Below are positions 20,855 through 32,772 of a stretch of DNA of 64,000 nt, piece by piece. The notes beneath the pieces are model-generated. The model ran no database searches, was not told where the DNA came from, and was given only the letters and a program-made list of their open reading frames with translations. Positions within the stretch are counted from its first letter, which is position 1, and every line of letters begins with the position of its first letter. The translations under genes and the position numbers were made by a program. Location: positions 25,391,501-25,455,500 of the forward strand of contig NC_057826.1 in NCBI RefSeq assembly GCF_910594005.1, written 5' to 3'. This stretch comes from Cervus elaphus. Its lineage: Eukaryota > Chordata > Mammalia > Artiodactyla > Cervidae.

Positions 20855-23800
20855 GTACTCTTTGGGGCCATGGGGGTTAGGACAGCCGCTCTCCTAATCC
20901 CGAGGTTCACCGCCCTCCCGCCTGTGATGAATCCCCTGGGTGTGTTGGCGTGAGCCCTGGCAGGGAAGCGATGGAGACGTGGCCACGTGGCTCAGAGGCC
21001 AGGGCCCCTTGGGAGTGAGCACAGGGCAGGCGGCCCCTCCCCCCACGTGTCCTCCACTTTCTTCCAGGCACGAAGTGGTGCCAGGTGGGCCCTGTCCTCT
21101 GCCCTGAATGACCTATGGCCGCAGTCAGAAGTAAAGAGGAGGTCTGGGCGAAAGAGCCTGTGAGGGGTGGGTCAGCTGGGTAGAGGGGCGTGGGCCTCAT
21201 TCTGTATCTCGATCTCCTGCCTGGCCCTGGATAGGGGAATTCTCATCATCTCCTCTGTGGCCCCAAAAGGAAAAAGGGTGATTCGATAGGAAATGGAGAA
21301 CAGATAAGATCTTCCCCACACTGCCTCAGAGAGGAGGATTTTCTGGACTAAACCTCTTATACTTAAACTGGAATTAGATTTTTACTTAGGTTCATAATAG
21401 ATGTATGTCTGTGAGGGGGGGGGGGGTGGAGGAGGGAGGGAGAGGGAGAGGCAGAAAGAGATCTTCAAATCTCTAGTAGAAATGGCTTCTCTTTCCCCTG
21501 CTGGCTGAGATCTGATTCTGAGATTTTTTTTTTCCCCCACCAATCACTATGACTATTGCCTCCCTGGAGCCTGTCCCAGGGTAGCTGTGTTCTGACCCTA
21601 AGTCCTCAACCAATAAAGAAAGCTTAGGTCCTGTGGTGGTTGGCGGGCCGGGGGGGGGTGGCGGTATGTGTGGCTTTATCCCAGGAAAGGGGTGGATTCC
21701 TTCACCTGCTCCATCAGTGACTGGCCCAGATCAGACTTGTTTCCCCGACATTGGTTGTTCGATCATCCGCCTGGTACTAAGCGCACAGCCTTTCCTGTAA
21801 GCACTCTCTGGGGTGATTCTCCCTCTGCCAGTGCTCATGGCCCTCTCTGAGGTTCCTGGTGGTTCTCTTCCACCTTCACTCCCCACATTCTGCTCCCAGG
21901 TGCCCAGGTCTCCAGCATATTGAGGCATGAGCAGGGCCCCTCTGAGACCATGATGACAGCTCACCTCAGCAGTGTCTGGGCTTCCCATCCCTGTAAAAGG
22001 GATGGTGTGTCTCACTCCTTGTGATGGTGGGGAATCTTTTCAGGTCTCAGCCATCACCCATTTGGTCCTTGCTCTTTGCAGGAAACTCCCTTTCTTCCCT
22101 CCTTTCCTCCTCACCACCCCTGACCCCACAAAATCCTTCCTTGGTTTTCCTTGGCAATGTGTAACAGCACCAGTCCCTTGCTTTTGCTTATGTAATTTTA
22201 ACCTCTTTAAATAACCAAACTTAAAGCCCTTGCCTTTGCCGGTCTGGTTTGACTTTCTTTGTGTCTTGTGCTGGCTAGGACTGGCTGCAGTGACCCTGAG
22301 ATACAATTGGGGGGAGAGGGTACCATACTCCGTAAAGTTTGTCAAAGGGCAGCTTGAGGGGTGGGGCTGTCTTTTGTGTTTCACAGGTAGCCTGTTTTTG
22401 AAGAAACCGGGGTAAATTCCATTTTAACCATTATCAATCATATTCCTACTATGTGCAAAGCCGAACCCCTACCCAGACATGAACGTGGATAGGGGGAGCA
22501 TAGAATTGGATTCAACACAGTATCTGTCTCTGAGGAGTTTATGATCTATTAGGGAAATAAATGATGTTCATAATTAATTAGCAAGACTAGAATTAGAGAA
22601 GAACTATGGGAAAGACACATAATTAAATAGCCATGAGGGAACAAAGCGGGAGAACAGGGAGAATCAGGGACTTGTTTGTGGAAGAGGTGGTCCTTGGGCT
22701 GAGGAGTGAAGGGTGTGTGTGGCTCTCAGGACAATGGGCTTAGAGCTGGTCCAGTTGGCTGATAGGTATGGCAGCCTGGTCTGATTGATGCGCAGCCTGG
22801 GAAACTGGTGGAAGTAAGTTGAGCTGGTTGATCAGGAAAGAGCGTCCTTCAGCCTGTGTATTCCTCACTGAAAGTGTGCATCTCCTTTCTCAGAGCATCT
22901 GAAAGCCCCCCAGGAGGAGCAGAACCACAGAGTACAGAGTTACAAGCCTGGATCTTAGCCATTTAGAACATCTGGCTAGCAAGTAAACACACAAGTTTGG
23001 GGTCTATTCAGGGTTTTTTTTAAAACAAATAAAACCCTAACAAGTTAACTGACTTTCCTTTCCTGAGAGTCTACTCTGAGTGATCTGTGGGAGAAACTAA
23101 AGCTTTGAGAAGGTCCGAGGTAGAGTGGCCGAAATGACCATTCTGGTGGGTGGGCGGAGCAGAAGCAGGGAGCAGTAGCCTCCCACACCCAGATCCCCAC
23201 CGGTTTTAACTTCTTGATGTTTTTCTCTTCAGCGCTGTCTTTGGCAGCACTGGCAGTCTAGGCAGCGGTTGGCCTCTCCAAAGAGGCTGAGGGAGCTGAA
23301 GCTGCCTTTGGTCACCACCATTTCTGCATTCTCCATGGCCACTCCCCCACTCCTAGGTGTATTACTGCAAGGAAGGCATGCAGCCCTGTTTTTCTTTTAA
23401 GATGGTGGTGATCTGCTTTGTGGGTATACGTGATGGGGCTGGAGAGGTTGGCCTGGCCTTTTCCATCTGAAATTGAAGGTCTTGGAGTGAGGAGGAAAAT
23501 GTCACAAGACATTCAGGTCCTGGTTCCACCGTTGAGGCTACCGCCATGGAGGACAGTTCACTCAGTCTCCTGTTTTACAAAATGAAGACCGTAGTATTTT
23601 CCCAAGGTTGTTGTGAAGATCAAGCAAGATAAGGTTTATGAAAGTTTTTTATTAATTAAATTCCTGGATGAATATTAGTATTTACAGGAAATCTACTTGG
23701 GAATGGTATTTTTTTTTCCTAGCCCAGTGGCTTGTGGGGTCTTAGTTCCCTGACTAAGGATTGAACCCAGGCCCTCAGCAGTGAAAGTGCAGAGTCCTAA

Positions 23801-26800
23801 CCACTCGGCTGTCAGGGGACTCCCAGGAATATTAATAGTATCTTTCTGTCCCTTGTCTTCTCCCAACTTCAAATATTTGAGATCATCAGTCCAGACAATG
23901 TCCCAGCTACCTTGGCCTGTTCCAGGGCCATTTTCTTCCCTCTTAACCCCCACCCCACTTTGTCTTAGAAGGCTTGGGTCTGAAAAGCAGCCAGGAGCCA
24001 GTGAAATTAGGCTAACGCTTGTGCCTGGAGCTCTTGGCTTGGCCCCCAGGGACCCAGTGGCTATGGGAACGACGCCCCCTGCTGCGCAGCACTTTCTTCT
24101 CAGCACACCTGGATCCCAGGTGTGTCTCTGCCATTAGCTGGGTGATGGGAGGACCCAGGAAACCAAGGACCATGGGGCCTTGTTAGATGCCCTCCTTAGT
24201 GTGGCGGCACCTCCTGGTCCCTCCCGACTTAGAGACCCGTGGTTAGAAGACTTGCATTTGGTTAAGTGGACTCCGTCTATTCTGCCTCCCAAGTCACCTT
24301 CCTCAAAGCGCCAGAGGAGACAGTCTCTCTCCTGCCTTTCAAATCATTCCCAGCTCTTCCTCCTGGAGTCAAAATAAACAAGCCATCTGGTTATTCTGCC
24401 TGGAAACCTCCACATTGGTATACGATACCTGACTTCTCTCCAGAATGAATTCCTCTGCATTTGAAACTGGATCAGCCTGACTAAAGCAAAGGGGGAGGTG
24501 GGTAAGAAGAAGCTGCAGGAGGCTCCTGGATGGGGATGGATTTGACCTTGGCGATGCAAGGGGAGGTTTGGAAGCCCAGGAGGTCCCCAGGCAAATGCTG
24601 CTCTCAGTGTTGGCCTCTAAAGCTGGCAGCGCTTCTTGAGGTTCGGTGGTGGGTGAGTCCTGAGGCTTCTTCCCGAATAGGAGGCCGTCCTCTGCTTTGA
24701 TGCCTGCGTCTGGCACCTGCCTACTTGTGGGACTTGCCTTGAAAGACTGGAGGCAGGAAGGCAGCTGGAGAGCCCGAGTTCGCATCCCTCCAAGAGGTTC
24801 CGGCCTTTGTGTCTGCCCGAGCCACCTCACTGTCACTCACCCCGCTTCCTGTCCTTCACCCTGGGCACCATGGGGTAAACACTTGCGGTCTGGAGGAGGG
24901 ACTGCAGGCTGTGGGGAATTTCTGGCCTGAACGCCCGTCGTCTGTGCCCTCCCTCATGCCAGAGGAGGCCTCTGCGCTGCACACACCCTTTGCACTTGAT
25001 TGTGTAACCCTGAGATTTGGGTGAAGGCGCTGCCTCGGGGCAGATGTGACCCAGCTAGGGGGCTGGGAGTGGAGGAAAGCAACAGAAAGGTGCCCTGAGA
25101 AGAGAAACCTGTGCCTTAACCTCCTCCCCACGTCCCCTGCCTGTCTTACACGCACACAGCTCAGCTTCCCCGCCTCTCAAGCGCCGCCCGCGGTGTAACT
25201 TCCAGCTCCTCGGTGCAGAGACATCTGGACGGCGGTGATGCAGAGAGCAGACTGAGGCCTCCTGGGAGGCTCTGGGGAGGGAAGGACCGACATGTCCTTC
25301 CTCCGCTTCTTTGGCTCATTGAACACTTACTACGGGGCAGACTACACAGAGCCTCCCTTTTAAGACCAAATGCGTGAAACTGTGTAGCCCACTCTGCTTT
25401 TGCCTCTAAATCGGAATGCAAGTGATGTTTCGAACTAGAGACGTGCCTCCTTCCCGCGTTCTCTCTTTGTCGCCTTCTTACTGGAAGTGAGGTGAGGCCG
25501 ATGGTGAAGTTGGTCAAGGATGATTCAGAGAACACAACAGGGCAACAGGTGCCCTGCAGGCTGTGTCCCCGTGCTCTGAAGCATACGGTTGCTCCACTTG
25601 GAACCTGGAACGTCTTTCAGACCCACTGAACCAGGCCCCAAGGTTAAGGTCTGTGGCCAGCTCCATCAGAGCCTCAGGAGAGTGGTCCTCGGACACAGGG
25701 TCAGTGCTGCTCCCTGCCCACTGGCCTTGACACCCCAGACACTCCCCGGGGAGGGTGCTGTGGATTCCTGCCTGATCTTGGTGGCAAAAAGTGATGCTTG
25801 GCCTCCTCCCACCTTCCCCTTTCCCCACCTGCCCCAGGATGATGCTGAGCCCAGGTGCCCTGGTTGCCTGAGAAGGGCTTTGTATCCAGAGGGTGAATGA
25901 TTTCTTTCAGAAAGCAGGGTTTCACTACGGTTGTGCCAGGAGGGCTCAGCAACTTCTTGGCAGCCTGGTAAGATGACAATTTCCAAAAGCAGCTGCTGGA
26001 GACCAAAAGGCATCCATCAGGTGTACACAGCCCAAATGTCTCTCTTAAGCTACCTGTGAGAACAAAGATGGTGTCATTAGTGAGAGCTTTTTAAGATGTT
26101 TTCTTCTCCGATTTCAAAACGTGGAATGGAGTTCTATTTAGAGACCACATATTGGGAAGATGTACTATTCACGGAAATATCTTTAATCATCAGCCATCAT
26201 TTTAATGTACTGTCAGAAGGAAAAAAAAAAAATGGTTCAGCAGCTTTCTCTTGGAGGTCAGCCATTGTGAGTCCTCCTCCTTCCCCTGAGACAAGCCACT
26301 GTGCAGAGAAGCCTGCCGGTTACCTGTGCAGCCCAACCTACGAGAGAGGCCATCGTGCCGACTGCGCTGTGTGGTCAGGGCAGTTTTCTCCTGCCCAGGA
26401 CATAACACTTTCTCCCGTCACCCCCTCTCAATAAAAGCTGTTCTTCCTCTCTGAGAATGCTTTGCAGAACTGCAGCTCTTCCCCTTCTCTGGGTGACTGC
26501 TATCTATCATCATGAAGATGCTTTATCAAATATTAATACACCGAGGTTAATAATGAGACGCTGTCCCCTCCCTGTGGCGTGCAGTCTGAGTGAGCCATGT
26601 TAATAGCTTCCTCCATCTCTAGGCCATTCCTGTGAGCTGTCAGCTTCGCTCCCAAAGGCAGGTCCTGACACCAGGCCTTGCCTGTGCTTCTGGCTCCTGG
26701 GAGCAGCTGACAATCCTGCCCCTCCACCCCCACGGGGCAGCCCCTGCCTGCTGCTTGGCTGAAGAGGTGCCAAGAGTGTCATTTTCAGAGCAACTGTAGC

Positions 26801-29800
26801 AATTGTTCATTTTCCCTTTATATCTTGTCACAGAGAAAGAATGACAGGGAGGCCGGTAGCTGAGTCTCTGGCAGCATTTTGTTTCCAAACCCTTTGGCCT
26901 TCAGACTCTGAAAACTGGGATCAACCAGGGAGTCTCATTCTACAGTCTGGTGAGAAAGAAACTGATCAAATAGTCACACATGAGAGAGTAGCCTTGAAAC
27001 ATACACATTACCGTATGTAAAATAGATAGCTCAGTGGGAATTTTCTGTACGTCACAGGGAGCTCAACCCAGTGCTCTGTGACAGCCTGGAGGGGTGGGAT
27101 GGGAGTGGGAGCTGGGAGGGAGGTTCAGGAGGGAGGGGACACATGTATTCCTATGGCTGATTCATGTTGGTGTATGGCAGAGACCAACACAACTTTGTAA
27201 AGCAATTATCTCCCAATTAAAAATTTTAAATAACCACACATGTGTTTTTGTACACATAGACAGGTATGTCATGACAAATTAGGATAAATGCTATGAAGAC
27301 TTACTAGAAATTGTGCATTTATAACATAACCCACAGCTTATAATTCGTCCAAGGAGGAGTGGGGGCTTGTTTGAATAAGAGTGTGGGATGAGTGAGTGGA
27401 GATAGGAGGGGCAGGTAAGAACCAAGTCACCAGGGACCTTCAAGGCCCTGGGTGTCTTCAGGGTCCTGGCAGGAAGCAGCAGGTAACTCATAGTGGTGAT
27501 GTTTATGAGGGGATTGCTTGCAAAGGACTGGCAGAGTTGAAGGGTCAAAGGGTGGGAACTTTCAGCAGGAAGAGCTGTAGGCTTTCAGGACAAAGGCTGT
27601 GGCCTTCAGGAAAGGGCCTGACAGACAGATGGTGCTGCTCCCAACCCGTCAACATGTATCCCAGCCCACCACAAAGAAGTGATGTGGTTACATTTAGCTT
27701 TGAAAGATCACTCTAGCCTCAAGGGGGAGAACAGGTTATGAAATGTCCAAGAAAGAGAAGGTGGCGGGGAGAGTCAGCTTGGTGGCCCCTGGAAGCAGGA
27801 AAGTGGTTCGTCCCCACCACATAATTCTTCTGTCCTGTTGCCCTCACAGACTTTCCCCAGTGTGGTGACCTCAGCCAACTTACTTTCGTGCTCCTCCAGG
27901 CTTCAGTTTCCTCACCTGTAATGTAAGGGGCTTGAACCAGACATCGCAGAAGGACTTTCCAGCTCGGAACCTGGGGAGAAGCTCCCTGAGGCAGGGCTGA
28001 CCATGTGTCTTTACCTCGGAGCTTTGGCTCCTGGCTTGGGGGAGGGGAATCGACCCTTTTCAGTAAATCAGTGGGTTCTCCAGAAATTCTCTGTGTTCAT
28101 TAACAGCTAGGCTGAGGCCGAATCCTGGACCGTCTCTGACTTCTGCGGCCTCATGTTCTCAGCAAGTATCCTCTCTCCACGCAGCCACCACCTGCGTGCA
28201 TGACAGCAGGGCTTGGTGTTTGTTCAGCTGCTTCGTGTTCTAGGTACTTTTTATCCAGATCTCACTGGCCCTTCAACCACTCTGAAGTTGGCAAGGTGTA
28301 ACTATTACCCTCCCCTTTCTAGATTAGGGAAGTCCCACAGCAGGAAGGGCCAAGACAAGCCTAGAATCCCAGGCTATTACGATCAGCCCTCTGCTGTTGA
28401 GGCGACAGCACTTGAATGTCCTTCAGGTCTGCATTGTCTCCTCCTCGGCACTCCATCTGAGACATCTCTTCCCATGTTTCCTTTCACCACCAGCCTCTTG
28501 AGCCTCTTTAATCAAAACCCTGAACTCATTTTTACTTCTGTCTTACAGCCTCCAAATGCTGTCACCTGCCAGGGCCAGCTGCCCCTTGTCCTGTGATGTT
28601 GTCCAGATCATCTCCTGTCATTTCATTCCCATAGTTCACATGTCAGTGAGGCCTCGGCACATCAGACAGACTTTTGCTGCTGCCTCTGAGCGAGTTTCCT
28701 GGGCTCCAGCCTCTCCCTTGTCCAATCCCATTTATGCAGGGTGGTTAGAATCTTTCTCCTGCAGCAAATTTTTAGTGAGGTATCACTTTATCTGGCTCTT
28801 CCTTTCCTGGAGGATAAAGTTCAGTTTCCATAGACTGTCCTTTGACTTCTTTGCTCTGGTAAACTCTTCTCACCCTCACCCCAAAAGCATGCACGCATAT
28901 ACCTTCATGTACATATGCACATACACATTTGGGTTTGCAAGGTTCCACCAGAGACTCCTCCTTCCTTCCCTGCCATTCTAGAAGTATTATCATCTTCAAG
29001 CCCTGGATCAAAACTAGCCTTCTTCACATGCTGTGCTGTGCTTAGTCACTCAGTCATGTCCAATTCTTTGCCACCCCATGGGCTGTAGCCTGCCAGGCTC
29101 CTCTGTCCCTGGGGATTCTCCAGGCAAGACTACTGGAGTGGGTTGCCATGCCCTCCTGCAGGGGATCTTCCCAACCCAGGGATCGAACCCAGGTCTCCCA
29201 CATTGCAGGCAGATTCTTTACCACTGAAGCCACCAGGGAAGACTGGTGGCTTCATTTCTTCATTTGTTCACATGAAATATTTTAAATTTAAACTTTTCCT
29301 ATAATATATAAAAACCTACTTTATTAAAAAATACATAAAAATCCTCTTTTATATTTTAAAATTAGAGTGATTTATATCTTTAAACATTTCTATTGCATAA
29401 GAATATATATTTAGTGTAGAAAAGATTAGAAAAACTGATTAAAAAGAAAGTATAGACATTTGTGAATACCCCATATAGATATTGTAATGTCTATGGATAC
29501 ATTTTTGTATTTATACATATACATAGACTGTGTATGTATATGTATAAATATAAACATCATCTATAATCTTAGACTGTTTTTCACTGAGAAATATATTATG
29601 AATATCTTTTCATGCCTGTAAATATGCAGATTATCATTTTCATGGCTTTATAGTCTTCCTTTGTGTTAATGTACCCAGATCTAGTTAACCAGCATCTTAG
29701 TGTTTAACTCTGCTCGCTTTTAGAGTCAGTCTTGTGTGCTTTATTCTTGCATTTAAAGGAATCTGTATATATTCAAATATGCATTGGCATGTGTAGTAAG

Positions 29801-32733
29801 CATCTTTAAGTTTTCTCTTAGGATCGGCCCTAGTTGGCTTCGAAATCCTTATGGGCGGAAGAACTGTACCCAAGCTGTTCACAATACCAGTATGATGAAA
29901 GTTGGTTGGCGGAAAGAACAATTCCTCCCCAAACTAAACAGGAAGAGTAGAATTTGTGCAAGCAGGATGGTTTATGACATATCCCTGAGAGTCTGCCCCA
30001 TGCTAGGCTTTATAATAGATTGGTATCTATACCATTGGGGTTTGTCACAAGTTCAGATATCCCTCTCTCAGATTCTATAAGTTCTTGACTTCCTGGCATG
30101 AAATGGAGGGAAATCCCTTTGTAAACCTGCAAAAAAAGTAAATGCCTATTTCCAGGCCCAGGCTATTGATCCATGGCCTCCCTTGGTACCTTTTCTCCCA
30201 CTTGCCTTTCTGACCACCTAGCTTTACCCATAGCTTAAAGCCATGCACTGGTGAAAATTCAGACTTCCTTAAGACGGATCCATTTTGACTTTTAATCAGT
30301 CATTTGTTCTTTGGGATTTGAGTTCTATGTCCCATTTTTCTTTATGACATCTGTTGTTTCTTATTATAAAAGTTATGTATGTACATTGCAGACATTTTAG
30401 TAAACATAGATAAGCAAAACAAAGTGTCACCCACAGTCTTAACACCCAGCTATAATATAGTATATCATTAGCTTTTTTCTATGAATCTATGTATATAGGT
30501 CTAAAATATTATATTGTAGTTTTATATTATGCAGGTAGTTTTATAATCTGAATTTTCCCTTAAAATATATTATAATATCTTTTCTTGCTATTGGAAGTTC
30601 TTCCACCTTATACATATATATAAATGTGCCAAAATTATTAAATAATCCCCCATTGGATATTTAGGCTACTATTCTCTACTTTTTAAATTTTTTTTATTTT
30701 CTAATTTTGGGAGCAGGTTTCTAACAGAGATAAGAGAGAGAGACATGAAACAGTCAAGGAATTTTATAGGAAGCCATAGTAGGAATAAATAGATGGACCA
30801 CCTTACCTGCCTCCTAAGAAATCTGTATGCAGGTCAGAAAGCAACAGTTAGAACTGGACATGGAACAAAGACTGGTTCCAAATCGGGAAAGGAGTATGTC
30901 AAGACTGTATATTTTTACCCTGCTTATTTAACTTCTATGCAGAGTACATCATGTGAAATGCCAAGCTGGAAGAAGCACAAGCTGGAATCAAGATTGCCGG
31001 GAAAAATATCAATAATCTCAGATATGCAGATGACACCACCCTTATGGCAGAAAACAAAGAAGAACTAAAGAGCCTCTTGATCCAAGTGAAAGAGGAGAGT
31101 GAAAAAGTTGGCTTAAAACTCAACAGTCAGAAAACTAAGATCATGGCATCTGGTCCCATCACTTCATGGGAAATAGATGGGGAAACAATGGAAGCAGTGA
31201 CACACATTTTTTTGGGGGGCAGATGGTGACTGCAGCCATGAAATTAAAAGATGCTTACTCCTAGGAAGAAAAGCTATGACCAACCTAGACAGCATATTAA
31301 AAAGCAGAGACATTACTTTGTCAGCAAAGGTCAGTCTAGTCAAAGCTATGGTTTTTCCAGTAGTCATGTATGGATGTGAGAGTTGGACTATAAAGAAAGT
31401 GAAAGAAACTGAAAGTGAGGTCGCTCAGTCGTGTCCGACTCGTTGCGACCCCATGGACTGTAGCCCCCAGGCTCCTCTGTCCATGGGATTTTCCAGGCAT
31501 GAATACTGGAGTGGGTTGCTATTTCCTTCTCCAGGGGAATCTTCCCGACTCAGGGATCGAACCCAGGTCTCCTGCAATGTAGGTAGACACTTTACTGTCT
31601 GAGCTACCAGGGAAGCGCATAAAGAAAGCTGAGTGCCAAAGAATTGATGCTTTTGAACTGTGGTGTTGGAGAAAACCCTTGAGAGTCCCTTGGACTGCAA
31701 GGAGATCCAACCAGTCCATCCTAAAGGAAATCAGTCCTGAATATTCATTGGAAGGACTGATGCTGAAGCTGAAACTCCAATCCTTTGGATGCAAAGAGCA
31801 GACTCATTTGAAAAGACCCTGCTGCTGGGAAAGATTGAAGGCAGGAGGAGAAGGCAACAGAAGATGAGATGATTGGATGGCATCGTTCACACACTGGATG
31901 TGAATTTGAGCAAACTCTGGGAGACAGTGAAGGACAGGGAAGCCTGGTGTCCTGCAGTCCATGGGGTCACAAAAGGTCAGACACAACTGAACAACAACAA
32001 TTCCCATCTCAGTTCTTCAGACTCAGTTATTTTCCCATAACCAGTGTTACCAGCTTTTCATGTATCTTTCCAGGAATGTTTTTTGCACATATTAGCAAAT
32101 AGTCTATATTGTTTTTCTCAGGTTTTCCCCACCCTATTTTGTACCTTATTGTCCTTTTCAATTACAATTGTACCTTTTCAAGATACACCCCACCCGGTGT
32201 ATCTTGAAGATCATTTTATATTAGTACACAAATGGGCTTCTCATTCTTTTTGCAGATATTCCATGGTCTAGACATAATTTTAATTTAACCAGTCCTCTAC
32301 TGGTAGACATGTAGAGTGTTTCCAATCTTCTGCTATTTCCAAAAGTGCAGTGAATAAACTGATATGTGTCATTTTGCAAATGTATGTCTATCTGAAGGAT
32401 AAATCCCTAGAAATGGAATTACTGGGTCCCAAAGTAAGTACAATTATAATTCTGATCCATCTTGCCAAATTGCCTTTTACACCCTCTCCAAAAACATATG
32501 ACTGTTTTCTCCCCCACTTCCTTGCCAACATGGTATTTTATCACACTTTTGGATCTTTGTGAATCTGATAAGTAAAACATAGTGTCTTGATGTACTTTGA
32601 TTTTACTTTTGTACTTTTAGTATGAAAATTTTCAAACATGCAAAAAAGTAGAGATAAAAGTAAAATGAATTATCACCTAGATTTAAGAACTGTTAATACT
32701 TGGCCATGTTTGCTTGTTCATGTTGGGGCTGAA

Positions 32734-32772
<39 letters not shown>

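Noticed and set aside
24369..24836. 155-codon minus-strand open frame within the large intron
   Set aside because: No domain or splice-site support; similar chance frames surround it on both strands.
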